Shown: positions 18,962-28,208 of the stretch, one piece after another
How the letters are laid out: the number at the start of each line of letters is the position of its first letter
Position numbering within the stretch: position 1 is the first letter of the stretch
NCBI RefSeq assembly: GCF_003856525.1
Contig: NZ_RJVQ01000001.1
Coordinates: forward strand, 558,001 to 622,000
Origin: Vibrio viridaestus
Lineage (GTDB): Bacteria > Pseudomonadota > Gammaproteobacteria > Enterobacterales > Vibrionaceae
DNA length: 64,000 bases
Reading direction: 5' to 3'
Notes under the pieces: generated by a model
What the model saw: only the letters and a program-made list of their open reading frames with translations
What the model was told of the DNA's origin: nothing
Database searches by the model: none
Translations under genes and position numbers: made by a program

Positions 18962-21900
18962 TTCATCTCTCCCTGATTGTCCGCGTCTTCCGTGTTAATA
19001 ATAATAAGTGCCTGTCCAGCATTGACCTGATTGCCTTTTTCACAACAGATTGAATCAATGATTCCTGATTCCGTTGCAACGACTTCTAATTCCATTTTCA
19101 TCGCTTCGAGGATCATCACGGGCTGCCCCGCAACAACTTTGTCTCCTGGTTTGAGTAGCACTTGCCAGATGTTCCCTGCGACATGACTTTCGACCACAAT
19201 CTGATCATCGCGTAATTCAAGCTGCTGTTGCTCTTCTTCTTCAGCTTCCTCGATGACGAAGTTGGCCTGACCCGTTTCGATCCAGCGTTGTCGTTCGGCT
19301 TCAAATGCATTTTGTTGCCGAGTTTTACATTCCGTGATCTCATCACCATGCTGCTCCAATAGCGCATGGTATTGTTTCAACGAAAACTCGGTTTCCTCGA
19401 TACGCAGCGGATATTGACCTAATGGATGTTTTTGTCGAATATCTAAAAGCTCTTCTGCAGAAACCTCATAGAAACGAATTTGGTCAAAAAATCTGAGTAA
19501 CCATGGTTGGGTAAATTCTTTGGTTTGACGGAAGCGATTCCACATTTGTAATGTTCTGCCAACAAACTGATAGCCTCCCGGCCCTTCCATACCATAAACA
19601 CACAAATAAGCGCCACCGATACCTACCGCGTTTTCAGGTGTCCAAGTTCTCGCCGGGTTATATTTCGTTGTCACCAAGCGATGACGCGGATCCATTGGTG
19701 TCGCGACTGGCGCACCCAAATAAACATCGCCAAGGCCCATAACGAGATAACTGGCATCAAAGACTATCTTTTTCACTTCATCAACGGATTCGAGACCGTT
19801 TATACGGCGAATGAACTCGATATTATCTGGGCACCAAGGGGCATTTTTGCGAACCACTTCATCGTATTTACGAATGGCAAGCTTTGTGGCTTCATCAGCC
19901 CAAGATAATGGAAGATGAACTATTCGTCCCGGTACAGTCAGTTCGTCGAGTCCATCAAGACTCGCTTCAAATTCTTCGAGTAGTTCGAGTAGCTGATGAC
20001 GAGGCAGAGTTAGGTTGTTGTAATGAATTTGCAGAGATCGGATACCCGGTGTGAGTTCTTCCACACCTGGGATAGCACTTTCTTCAATCTTAAGCATCAG
20101 TGCATGCACGCGGAATCGAAGTCGGATGTCCAACACCTGAGGTCCATATTCAACCAACAGAAAGTCTTCTCCACTCGGACGATAAACAACCTCTTCTCCA
20201 TACTTTTCAGCAGGGATGGTCTTGATAATCGGCGAGTTAAACTCAGCTAAGGCAGGTAAATTTGGTTCGCGGTAAGTCAGTGACACGATTTGCTGTAACT
20301 GAGATCGCTCTGCTTCTTCCGCTTGTGCCAATGAAACAGGAATAAAGCGGATTGTATCACCAGCTTTGAGCTGTCCCATTTTCCATAAGTCAGCTTTGAT
20401 GATGGTAACAGGGCAGACAAATCCACCTAAACTAGGGCCATCAGGCCCCAGGATCACTGGCATATCACCAGTAAAATCAATCGTACCGACAGCATAAGCG
20501 TTATCATGAATATTGGATGGATGAAGACCAGCTTCTCCGCCGTCTTCCCTCGCCCATTCTGGTTTTGGTCCTATCAGACGAACACCTGTCCGGCTTGAAT
20601 TAAAGTGAACCTTCCACGTCGCGGAAAAGAAAGCATCAATATCATCTTGAGTGAAGAAATCCGGTGCGCCATGTGGACCATACATTACGTGAATTTGCCA
20701 TTCGTGACATAACTCAGGTAACTCTGCCGATAGCCCCTCGATAAGTTTAGCTTGGTTAGAGAGAGTATGAATGACATCACCAGCCACGAGTCCCCGACCA
20801 GCGTGACCACCAAAATGACCTAGCGTAAAGGTTGACTTGCTGCCCAAATAGTCTGGGCAATCAATACCACCAGCCAGTAAAAGATAACTGCGTGCACCGT
20901 TACCCTGTATTCGACCCAGTTTTAACGTTTGCCCTTTTTTCGCTAGAGTAACGACTCCCAGCTGGACAATTTGCTCATCGAGAGAAGCCTGGATAGAGGC
21001 TCCAGTCAGAACAAAATATTTGTCCGTGTTAAAACGCAAGGTTGGCCCAGACACAATCATCTCCAACCCTGCAGAATCACTCGGGTTATCCAGTAATTGA
21101 TTACCGAGACAAAAACTCAGCGAATCCATCGGGCCTGAAGGTGGCACACCAATATTCCAGTAACCTTTACGTCCCGGGTAATCCTGGATTGTCGTCTGCG
21201 TACCGCCACTAATCACATCGATGGTATTCGGCTGGTAAACAAACTCATTCAGAGATTGAGTGAGAGTGGTGCCTTGGACAACAGAATCGGAATTAATTAA
21301 CTGTTTAAGGTAGGCTTGGTTGTGTTCAATGCCATAAATAGAAATCTGCTCTAAAGCCTGATTTAATTTAGCTAATGCTTCTGTTCTGTCCCTGCCCGTG
21401 ACAATGCATTTTGCCAGCATCGGATCAAAAAATGGCGAGACTTCAACGCCAGCTTCAATCCAGGTTTCAACTCTCAGCTCTGGCATCTCTGGCCATTCAA
21501 CATAGCTCAGTAAACCAGCACATGGTTGAAAATTCTTATTCGCGTCTTCCGCATACAGTCGAACCTGAATTGAGTGACCTTTAGGCGTTAAGGATGCCGA
21601 TAGCTGTTCTTGAGATAACGTACCTTCAGCAAGTTTGACCATCCATTCAACAAGGTCAACACCGTATACCTGCTCGGTAACACCATGCTCAACCTGCAAA
21701 CGTGTATTCACTTCTAGAAAATAGAATTGCTCTGTCGTTTGGTCTAATACAAATTCAACCGTGCCCGCGTTACGGTAGTTAACCTGTTGCGCCAATCTGA
21801 CGGCCGTATTTTGTAACGCCTGCCGTGTTTGTTCCGACAGATTTGGAGCTGGCGTTTCTTCGATTACTTTCTGATTACGGCGCTGCGCTGAACAATCTCG

Positions 21901-22575
21901 TTCTCCAAGAGCGGCGACAAAGCCCAGACCGTCACCGAAAATTTGCACTTCAATGTGACGTGCACGCTCAATGAATTTTTCCAGAAAAACGCCGCTGTTA
22001 CTAAAATTGTTTTCACTCAGTCGTTTTACAGAGTCAAATGCATTCTCGAGAGTTTTCTCATCATAACAACACTGCATTCCGATACCGCCACCACCGGCAG
22101 TACTTTTCAACATCACGGGATAACCAATGCGAGCAGCCGCTTCTAAGGCCTGTTGTTTATCTTGTAATAATTCGGTCCCAGGAAGAAGAGGAACATTAGC
22201 TTGCTGCGCCAGTGCCCTAGCCGAGTGCTTCAATCCAAACACATTCATTTGTTCTGGCGTAGGACCAATAAAAGCAATATTGTTTTGCTCGCACAAGCCC
22301 ACAAAATCGGGGTTTTCACTTAAAAAACCATACCCTGGATGAATGGCATTTGCGCCCGACGCTTCTGCTATCGCAATAATTTTTTGTTGATCAAGATAGG
22401 TTTTACTGGCGGGACCTTCACCAAGCGAATAAGCTTCGTCCGCCTGAATCACATGAAGACTTTGTGCATCTGCTTCACTGTAGACAGCAACACTTTTAAT
22501 ACCGAGGCTTTTTAACGTTCGGATAATTCGACAAGCAATCGCACCGCGATTGGCTATTAACACCTTATTAAACAT
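18958..22575 (-). CDS. Biotin-dependent urea/guanidine carboxylase
   Basis: A 1205-residue biotin enzyme. The N-terminal biotin carboxylase domain (about 1-450) has the glycine-rich ATP loop KSTAGGGGIGMQ near 158-169. The KipA/KipI-like carboxyltransferase part follows (about 475-1010), then a linker and the biotinyl domain with ILEAMKM, biotinylated at Lys1160. The family was named urea carboxylase, but members in riboswitch-controlled operons with DUF1989 partners carboxylate guanidine. A guanidine-II riboswitch directly upstream and a guanidine-I riboswitch at the operon head make guanidine the likely substrate here. Substrate choice was not checked at residue level. Confidence 0.9.
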   Translation of the reverse strand: MFNKVLIANRGAIACRIIRTLKSLGIKSVAVYSEADAQSLHVIQADEAYSLGEGPASKTYLDQQKIIAIAEASGANAIHPGYGFLSENPDFVGLCEQNNIAFIGPTPEQMNVFGLKHSARALAQQANVPLLPGTELLQDKQQALEAAARIGYPVMLKSTAGGGGIGMQCCYDEKTLENAFDSVKRLSENNFSNSGVFLEKFIERARHIEVQIFGDGLGFVAALGERDCSAQRRNQKVIEETPAPNLSEQTRQALQNTAVRLAQQVNYRNAGTVEFVLDQTTEQFYFLEVNTRLQVEHGVTEQVYGVDLVEWMVKLAEGTLSQEQLSASLTPKGHSIQVRLYAEDANKNFQPCAGLLSYVEWPEMPELRVETWIEAGVEVSPFFDPMLAKCIVTGRDRTEALAKLNQALEQISIYGIEHNQAYLKQLINSDSVVQGTTLTQSLNEFVYQPNTIDVISGGTQTTIQDYPGRKGYWNIGVPPSGPMDSLSFCLGNQLLDNPSDSAGLEMIVSGPTLRFNTDKYFVLTGASIQASLDEQIVQLGVVTLAKKGQTLKLGRIQGNGARSYLLLAGGIDCPDYLGSKSTFTLGHFGGHAGRGLVAGDVIHTLSNQAKLIEGLSAELPELCHEWQIHVMYGPHGAPDFFTQDDIDAFFSATWKVHFNSSRTGVRLIGPKPEWAREDGGEAGLHPSNIHDNAYAVGTIDFTGDMPVILGPDGPSLGGFVCPVTIIKADLWKMGQLKAGDTIRFIPVSLAQAEEAERSQLQQIVSLTYREPNLPALAEFNSPIIKTIPAEKYGEEVVYRPSGEDFLLVEYGPQVLDIRLRFRVHALMLKIEESAIPGVEELTPGIRSLQIHYNNLTLPRHQLLELLEEFEASLDGLDELTVPGRIVHLPLSWADEATKLAIRKYDEVVRKNAPWCPDNIEFIRRINGLESVDEVKKIVFDASYLVMGLGDVYLGAPVATPMDPRHRLVTTKYNPARTWTPENAVGIGGAYLCVYGMEGPGGYQFVGRTLQMWNRFRQTKEFTQPWLLRFFDQIRFYEVSAEELLDIRQKHPLGQYPLRIEETEFSLKQYHALLEQHGDEITECKTRQQNAFEAERQRWIETGQANFVIEEAEEEEQQQLELRDDQIVVESHVAGNIWQVLLKPGDKVVAGQPVMILEAMKMELEVVATESGIIDSICCEKGNQVNAGQALIIINTEDADNQGEMK

Positions 22576-22596
22576 TGGATGGCTACCAAAATCTTT

Positions 22597-22648
22597 CCGG
22601 GTCGTCCCGGTCCAATCCCAGAGTCTGTAGTGGGGTCGTCCCCGACTC
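22597..22648 (-). promoter_or_regulatory. Guanidine-II (mini-ykkC) riboswitch inside the operon
   Basis: In the 90-base gap before the carboxylase gene the minus strand forms two hairpins with identical ACGA loops: GGGG-ACGA-CCCC (22643-22632, extendable outward past a bulged C) and CCGGG-ACGA-CCCGG (22610-22597), joined by about 21 bases. Paired G/C-rich stems with ACGR loops are the defining feature of this class; the two hairpin loops dock and bind guanidinium. The second hairpin ends 21 bases before the ATG, so control of translation initiation is likely. Confidence 0.88.
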
Positions 22649-22665
22649 AGTGCAATTGTGGCTAT

Positions 22666-23304
22666 TTAATTCCAGACCAGGACTTCAACCGGTGTCGGAT
22701 TATAAGCGTTACAAGGGTTATTTAATTGTGGGCAGTTAGAAATTAATACAATCACATCCATTACCGCTTTTAACTCAACGTATTTACCTGGTGCACTGAT
22801 TCCATCTTCAAAAGTTAAACCACCTTCAGTCGTAATCGGTACATTCATAAAGAAATTGATGTTATGAGTAATATCGCGTTTGCTCATATTGAACTGTTCG
22901 TTTTCTGAAACGGCTAATAACCAACTATCACGACAAGCATGCATGCATTTTTTCTCAATCGCATAACGTACAGTATTACTTTCGGTTGCACAGGCACCGC
23001 CTAGTGTATCGTGTCGACCGCAGGTATCCGCTACAATTTCAAGCATTTCGTTTCCTTCACTTGAGAGGATTTTAGTCCCCGCAGTAAGATAAACATTGCC
23101 TTGCTCGCGAATTGTGTCGATCGCACTGTAACGCTCTGCAGGGTCGTTCGCATTAAAAAAAAGCGTATCCGCAGCCTGGTTTCCTTCCAGGTCAAGAATT
23201 CTCACCGTTTGTCCGGCTTTAACAACTTTCATGTAATAATCACCGGCAGGAACTACATCACGACGTACGGCATTTTCAGGTAATAATTTGCTTTCAATAA
23301 TCAT
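22666..23304 (-). CDS. DUF1989 protein, probable carboxyguanidine deiminase subunit
   Basis: A 212-residue DUF1989 protein, formerly called urea carboxylase-associated protein. Visible features are the N-terminal beta-rich region ([18 protein letters not shown]), [15 protein letters not shown], and a cysteine-rich stretch with possible metal ligands ([14 protein letters not shown], then [10 protein letters not shown]). Work on guanidine operons showed that two such proteins form a heteromeric enzyme (CgdAB) that deiminates carboxyguanidine to allophanate. Its partner lies 12 bases upstream. I do not assign which subunit is A or B. Confidence 0.88.
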   Translation of the reverse strand: MIIESKLLPENAVRRDVVPAGDYYMKVVKAGQTVRILDLEGNQAADTLFFNANDPAERYSAIDTIREQGNVYLTAGTKILSSEGNEMLEIVADTCGRHDTLGGACATESNTVRYAIEKKCMHACRDSWLLAVSENEQFNMSKRDITHNINFFMNVPITTEGGLTFEDGISAPGKYVELKAVMDVIVLISNCPQLNNPCNAYNPTPVEVLVWN

Positions 23305-23316
23305 GATTTTTCCTCC

Positions 23317-24054
23317 TTAATGGTGACAGCAATCGGTATTCATGTGGAAGCGGCGATTATTTTCAAATCCACGACCATTTTCTTCGCGAGACGTAACACA
23401 AGCGTCATCGCTTTGAACGGGCGCAGCTTCGTATAGAGCAATTTCAACTGGCTTGAATGGGTATTCAGTCGCTGGATTCATTGGGTGCGGACAGGTTGTC
23501 ATCACCACCAAAGTATCCATCTCAAAACGCAGTGCGATGCTGTCTCCTGCCTTACTGTGATCGTTAACGAACTGGAGGTTTCCTTCTTCATCCGTTTTAA
23601 CGCAACTGAATAGATTCAGGTTAGCTGCAAGGTCTCTCTTACCCAATCCGTACTTCGCTACTTCAACTAACAGTGCGTCATAACCATTCTGTTTCCACTG
23701 ATTACGATCAGCCTGATAGTTGCGTTCACCCCATTTGTCTGCGACTTTACGTTTGTTGGCGACACCACAAACAGTATCAATCCAGTGAGTGTCATCCTGA
23801 ATAACCGATGCAAATACGCGTCCCATATCCGAATATAAACAGTGGCCAGCGCTCAGCTTGAATGTATGTTGGCACTTCAACGTATCGGGAGCATTGTAGC
23901 GCTCAAGCAGATTAGTCGGATTGTAAAACAACATACTCAGGTTAGCGCCACCCTGCAGGTCAGTTGCTTTTAAAACATGCCCCTTTGGCACGACCATAGA
24001 CCAGTGCGCCGCACCAGGTAATTTATCCGTAAAAAGTTCTTGTTTAGAAGTCAT
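23317..24054 (-). CDS. DUF1989 protein, second carboxyguanidine deiminase subunit
   Basis: A 245-residue DUF1989 paralogue of the downstream gene, with matching landmarks (GGANLSMLFYNPTNLLERYNA and FSCVKTDEEGNL) and the shared C-terminal segment MTTCPHPMNPATEY. It ends in a Cys-Cys-His-His tail, which could bind metal. It lies between the ABC ATPase (9 bases) and its partner (12 bases), so the pair is co-expressed with the importer. Expected role: half of the carboxyguanidine deiminase. Confidence 0.88.
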   Translation of the reverse strand: MTSKQELFTDKLPGAAHWSMVVPKGHVLKATDLQGGANLSMLFYNPTNLLERYNAPDTLKCQHTFKLSAGHCLYSDMGRVFASVIQDDTHWIDTVCGVANKRKVADKWGERNYQADRNQWKQNGYDALLVEVAKYGLGKRDLAANLNLFSCVKTDEEGNLQFVNDHSKAGDSIALRFEMDTLVVMTTCPHPMNPATEYPFKPVEIALYEAAPVQSDDACVTSREENGRGFENNRRFHMNTDCCHH

Positions 24055-24063
24055 AGTGTCCTC

Positions 24064-24852
24064 CTATGCTATTTTCTTCGTTAGTTCGTGAACCTCTTGT
24101 GAGGCCTTGTCTTTATCAATCGGGATATCAAAGGTAACCTGTGCACCAAAACGTTCAGGTGCTTGCTCGTCTTTTCTCGGCTGGTCGAATACCCACAATC
24201 GATTCCCCAAATGAAATCCCTCGCTAAGGTCATGAGTAATCATGAAAACCGTTAACCCCTGCTCATGCCAAAGGTCTTTAATCAGCACATGCATATCCTT
24301 ACGAATACCAGGATCGAGTGCGCCAAAGGGTTCATCGAGTAATAAAATACGCGGCTTCTTAATCAGTGACTGGGCAATAGACAAGCGCTGTCGCATACCA
24401 CCAGAAAGTTCATGCGGATATTTATTCAGTGCATGACCTAATCCCACCGCAATGAGCATTTCTTTAGCACGCTCGCGTACGGCCGCTTTCTGACCTCCAA
24501 TCGTTCTACCAAACATTAGTGGAACGATCCCCTTAGAATCCAATTCTTCACCCAGCATCACATTCTGGATTGCGGTCAAATGGGGAAAAACAGAATACTT
24601 TTGGAAAACGATGCCACGCTCGACACCGGGTTCATTTGAGAGCGGTTGACCATCAAGTAAAATATCACCACGCGTCTGTTGTTCTGTACCGAGCAACATA
24701 TTCAAAAATGTCGTTTTACCGCATCCCGACGCACCTACAATACTGACAAAGTCACCATGAAAAACGTTGAGATTTAACCTCTCCAGAACAATGTTATCGC
24801 CATACTCTTTCCAGACATTTTTTACCTGAATAATAGGTTTTCTTGTATCCAT
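24064..24852 (-). CDS. ABC importer ATP-binding protein (guanidine operon)
   Basis: A 262-residue nitrate/taurine-type ABC ATPase with Walker A GASGCGKTT (about 37-45), Q-loop FQKYSVFPHL, signature LSGGMRQRLS and Walker B ILLLDEPFGALDP. Subunits of this subfamily pair with TauC-type permeases and TauA-type receptors, both of which precede it. Position inside the guanidine operon makes guanidine or a related cation the expected cargo. The protein lacks an extra regulatory domain. Confidence 0.93.
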   Translation of the reverse strand: MDTRKPIIQVKNVWKEYGDNIVLERLNLNVFHGDFVSIVGASGCGKTTFLNMLLGTEQQTRGDILLDGQPLSNEPGVERGIVFQKYSVFPHLTAIQNVMLGEELDSKGIVPLMFGRTIGGQKAAVRERAKEMLIAVGLGHALNKYPHELSGGMRQRLSIAQSLIKKPRILLLDEPFGALDPGIRKDMHVLIKDLWHEQGLTVFMITHDLSEGFHLGNRLWVFDQPRKDEQAPERFGAQVTFDIPIDKDKASQEVHELTKKIA

Positions 24853-24853
24853 G

Positions 24854-25675
24854 TTATTCTCCCTGAGACTGGTGATACCAAGGACTCACCTTGAGAGACA
24901 GACGTCTTAGCAACCAATCCATCAGGTAAGCAAGTAATGTGATCCAAAAGACGTATGGCAAAATGACGTCCATTGCCAGATAACGACGTACCAAAAATAT
25001 CCGATAACCCAAACCATCCGTCGCAACAATCGCTTCTGCAGCGATCAGGAATAGCCAGGCACTACCTATGGTTAAACGAACGGATTCAATTAAGCGCGGA
25101 AAGATTTGCGGCAAAATAACGCGAATGATGATCTGCCAACTATTGCCCCCCAAGGTTTGCGCTTTAATCAACTGTTCATAAGGCAAAGCCTGAGATTTGA
25201 GCTGAATATCGCGAATGATAATGGGACAGACACCAATGAAAATCAGGACGACTTTTGATAGTTCACCCAACCCAAAACTAATGAATAGAATGGGTAAAAT
25301 GGCCATTGGCGGAATCAGTGAGATCGCTGTTACCACTGGCGAGCAAACAGAACGAATTAACGGAATCATTCCGTTTGCTATGCCTAAAGCCAGACCAACC
25401 AGAGCACTTAAACCAACTCCCCAGGCTAAACGCTGCAAACTCGCTAAGGTATCAGCCCAAAGCAGATACTCCCCAGTACGTTTGCTTGGCGTAAAAGCCA
25501 TACGCTCTACTGCATCGACCAAACTACTAAACGCCGGCAGCAGTTTATCTGCAGGGTTTACGGCCAACCTCGCATCTGATGCCGTCACATAGACCAACAT
25601 AATGATCAGAAAGGGCAATAATCCCAACATCAACTGCCCATAGCGTGAGGGCTTGCGATTGATAAGTTTTGTCAT
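24854..25675 (-). CDS. ABC importer permease (guanidine operon)
   Basis: A 273-residue inner-membrane permease of the SsuC/TauC kind. The EAA-type coupling loop is visible late in the protein (AQTLGGNSWQIIIRVILPQIFPRLIESVRL), and the rest is made of hydrophobic spans. It ends 1 base before the ATPase start and begins 33 bases after the receptor gene. Two copies would form the pore. Confidence 0.92.
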   Translation of the reverse strand: MTKLINRKPSRYGQLMLGLLPFLIIMLVYVTASDARLAVNPADKLLPAFSSLVDAVERMAFTPSKRTGEYLLWADTLASLQRLAWGVGLSALVGLALGIANGMIPLIRSVCSPVVTAISLIPPMAILPILFISFGLGELSKVVLIFIGVCPIIIRDIQLKSQALPYEQLIKAQTLGGNSWQIIIRVILPQIFPRLIESVRLTIGSAWLFLIAAEAIVATDGLGYRIFLVRRYLAMDVILPYVFWITLLAYLMDWLLRRLSLKVSPWYHQSQGE

Positions 25676-25708
25676 AACAACTCCAACTGGTCTGAACTTA
25701 AAAATGAA

Positions 25709-26788
25709 TTACAGCTTGCCTTCCTCAGCCATCTTCATGTATTTGTCCGTAAAACGCAGTTTGATGTTTGACGAATTACCATAGGTTCCAGCCGGAGTTT
25801 CAATACCGACAAATCCAGCATCCGGAGCCCCTTCACCCAATAAACCATGCTCAAATGAGAATTCAGCTACTTTTTGCATTGTTTCTTTTAGGGCTGAACT
25901 TTGAGTGAATGCGACAGCATCTTTTGGATCAAAGAACATTTTGGTTGCGGCCAACTGCTTGTTAAAACCAGCCAAGTCAGTACCTGATTCCTGAGCCATC
26001 AGAGATTTCGCGTTATCTGCAGCCTTATCTTCAGCACTCATCAGCGCCATAATTTCATACCAAGCGCCTGTCATAGCTTTGGCAAACTTAGGGTTATCAT
26101 TGACTGTTTCAGTATTCGCAACCATCAAGTCGATGATTTCACCTGGGATTTTAGAAGAATCAAAAACGAGGGATGTATTGGGTTGAGATGTAATTTCACT
26201 TAATAGTGGGTTCCACGTTACCGCTGTTGTCACATCATCAGAACTGAACGCAGCTATCATATCTGCATCAGAGGTATTAACGACATTGACGTCTTTCTCG
26301 CTCATACCAACAGATTCCAGACCACGAGCCATCAGGTAGTGGGAAACACTTAATTCAACTAAATTGACGTTTTGGCCTTTAATATCTTGCAACGTTTTAT
26401 CGCCTTTCATCACGATGCCATCGTTACCATCAGAGAAATCGCCCACAATCAGAGCTGTTGAATCCACGCCACTAGCAGCAGGAATGGTTAGAGCATCCAT
26501 GTTCGTCATGGCCGTTGCATCGAATTGTCCAGCAGTATACTGGTTTACCGATTCAACATAGTCATTAACCTGGATAATATTAATTTTGATGCCATATTTA
26601 TCTGCCCATTTATCGATGATTCCAGAGAACTTGGCGTAGTCCCAAGGCATCCAACCAACATAGATTGACCAGGCAACATTAAACTCTTGCTTTTCAGCCG
26701 CTTGTACGGAATGAGAAGCTAAAGGCAACGCTAAAAGGCTCGCAGATAGTGCAATTGAAGAGAGTGTTTTGCTAAAGGATAGTTTCAT
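25709..26788 (-). CDS. ABC importer substrate-binding protein, probable guanidine receptor
   Basis: First gene of the operon, a 359-residue TauA/NMT1-like periplasmic receptor. I begin at 26788, where GGAGGTG precedes the ATG and a signal peptide starts (MKLSFSKTLS, hydrophobic core, cleavage near VQA-AEKQ). The ligand pocket region shows WSIYVGWMPWDY and TAGQFDATAMTNMDAL, both rich in aromatic and acidic residues that could hold a cation. It is the gene directly controlled by the guanidine-I riboswitch, which is the main reason to propose guanidine as ligand. Confidence 0.9.
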   Translation of the reverse strand: MKLSFSKTLSSIALSASLLALPLASHSVQAAEKQEFNVAWSIYVGWMPWDYAKFSGIIDKWADKYGIKINIIQVNDYVESVNQYTAGQFDATAMTNMDALTIPAASGVDSTALIVGDFSDGNDGIVMKGDKTLQDIKGQNVNLVELSVSHYLMARGLESVGMSEKDVNVVNTSDADMIAAFSSDDVTTAVTWNPLLSEITSQPNTSLVFDSSKIPGEIIDLMVANTETVNDNPKFAKAMTGAWYEIMALMSAEDKAADNAKSLMAQESGTDLAGFNKQLAATKMFFDPKDAVAFTQSSALKETMQKVAEFSFEHGLLGEGAPDAGFVGIETPAGTYGNSSNIKLRFTDKYMKMAEEGKL

Positions 26789-26850
26789 GGATTCACCTCC
26801 ACTGTGAGTCACGTTTACAAAAATGCACAAGAGACATAACCAAGTTAATT

Positions 26851-26946
26851 GGTCGGCCTCCCGGGCTTTTTTCCCGCCGTGTGACCTCAGAAGAGGTTGA
26901 CAACTCTTGGACCAGGCACTGATAAATCAGTCGGAACCCTAGATGT
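26851..26946 (-). promoter_or_regulatory. Guanidine-I (ykkC) riboswitch
   Basis: The minus strand carries the conserved aptamer blocks in order: CTAGGGTTCCG (26942 down), CTGGTCCAAGAGTTG, ACCTCTT, then TCACACGGCGGG, a short A-rich loop, and GCCCGGGAGGCCG ending near 26851. These are the near-invariant elements of the ykkC class that binds free guanidinium and turns expression on. It ends about 62 bases before the receptor ATG. I see no clear terminator after it, so control may be at translation. Confidence 0.95.
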
Positions 26947-27304
26947 CTATTAATCAAATTGTATCAGTGTACATACCAATCACTGAGTTATGCTCTGTTG
27001 CAGCTAACGTTTTTCATCATACAATATGCATGCCAAGAGAAAAATCATTGTTTTTACTGTAATTAATATTTTTATTACTACATCATTGCACCAATGATGA
27101 CCATAAACTCGCTCTATTAGGGTGCAAATCTATGACATTATCAATGCCGCAAACATACCTTGAGAGAAGCGCAACTGGAGTTGATAGTGATTTGAGGAAA
27201 TCAATGAAATCTTCGACAGGTAAATAAGAATCTGGCTCACAGATTATCTCATTCTAGTGAGCCTTCTGAAACATAAGCTTAGCGAATTAGTCAGTCTGTG
27301 TTAG
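26947..27304. other. Divergent intergenic region between guanidine operon and exuR
   Basis: It holds the promoters of both units. One small frame (27132-27227, 31 codons) has an AGGG ribosome-site-like sequence 9 bases upstream and is followed by a hairpin with GGCTCAC/GTGAGCC arms (27234-27263). I recognise no peptide family, and the T run after the hairpin is missing. Nothing else was identified. Confidence 0.4.
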
Positions 27305-27321
27305 AATTGGTATAACAAATT
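27305..27321. promoter_or_regulatory. ExuR box upstream of exuR
   Basis: AATTGGTATAACAAATT resembles the ExuR/UxuR operator of enterobacteria (ATTGGTATACCAAT type). It ends 23 bases before the exuR ATG, fitting autoregulation, and recurs upstream of uxaC and of the hexuronate TRAP operon. Confidence 0.72.
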
Positions 27322-27344
27322 TATGACAATAGCAGGGGCTAGTT

Positions 27345-28094
27345 ATGGACGTGGGTGACAAGCTTTACCACAAAATTGCAAATAACTTTAAGAACGATAT
27401 TCAGGAAGGTAAATATCGTGTCGGTGACATGCTCCCAGCAGAACGTGTTATATCAGAACAACTAAGCGTCAGTCGTACCGTCGTCCGAGAAGCAATGATC
27501 ATGCTTGAAGTTGAGGGTTACGTTGAAGTCCGCAAAGGATCTGGTATCCGTGTTATCAATCAATTTGGTATAGCAAATTCATCACAAAATGAATTGGACG
27601 CAGCCAATAGTTTCATGCTCAATTGTGGGCCTTTCGAGCTATTACAGGCTCGCCAGCTCATCGAAAGTAACATTGCTGAATTTGCTGCTATCCAGTGTAC
27701 AAAGCAAGATTTAGTCGCATTGATGAAAATTCAGGAGCAGGCAAAAGCCGACGACCACGCTCGTGACTCACACTGGGACAAAGAATTTCACTTACAAATC
27801 GCTCGCTGTACGCAGAATTCCGCTATCGTCCACGTTGCTCAGCTCCTTTGGGAACAACGTGAAAATAACCCCTATTGGAAAAAAATGCATGAGCATATCC
27901 TTGATAGCGAGATTCGCAGTTGGTGCGACGAGCACGATGAAATTCTTAAAGCTCTAATGCAGAAAGATCCTAAAGCAGCGAAGCAAGCAATGTGGCGTCA
28001 TCTCGAAAATACCAAAGAGATGCTATTTAACGCGACTAATGATGATTATGACCGTTTTCTCTACGCAGAAAGTCCAATTTTTGACATGCAATAA
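27345..28094 (+). CDS. exuR: Hexuronate regulator ExuR/UxuR, GntR family
   Basis: A 249-residue GntR-FadR-type repressor. The winged helix (residues 5-75) contains [20 protein letters not shown] and [14 protein letters not shown], almost as in E. coli ExuR. The FCD effector domain has [18 protein letters not shown] and the metal-binding histidines, and ends with [17 protein letters not shown], again ExuR-like. ExuR binds galacturonate/glucuronate and represses hexuronate uptake and catabolism. The gene is about 27 kb from patD and about 34 kb from the uxaC/TRAP promoters it likely controls; its immediate neighbours are unrelated. Confidence 0.9.
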   Translation: MDVGDKLYHKIANNFKNDIQEGKYRVGDMLPAERVISEQLSVSRTVVREAMIMLEVEGYVEVRKGSGIRVINQFGIANSSQNELDAANSFMLNCGPFELLQARQLIESNIAEFAAIQCTKQDLVALMKIQEQAKADDHARDSHWDKEFHLQIARCTQNSAIVHVAQLLWEQRENNPYWKKMHEHILDSEIRSWCDEHDEILKALMQKDPKAAKQAMWRHLENTKEMLFNATNDDYDRFLYAESPIFDMQ

Positions 28095-28116
28095 GTCCAT
28101 TTAACACTTCTCTATT

Positions 28117-28159
28117 GGGTGCGTTAAGGATATCTCTCGCACCCTGAGTTGCTCAACTC
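28117..28159 (+). terminator. Two adjacent hairpins after exuR
   Basis: Arms GGGTGCG/CGCACCC (28117-28144) and GAGTTG/CAACTC (28146-28159) lie in the exuR-to-AEC gap. No T run follows, so termination is uncertain. Confidence 0.4.
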
Positions 28160-28208
28160 GTCTTGCAGATTTTAAGTTGGTATATCTACAACTATGTAAA
28201 GGATTGAT

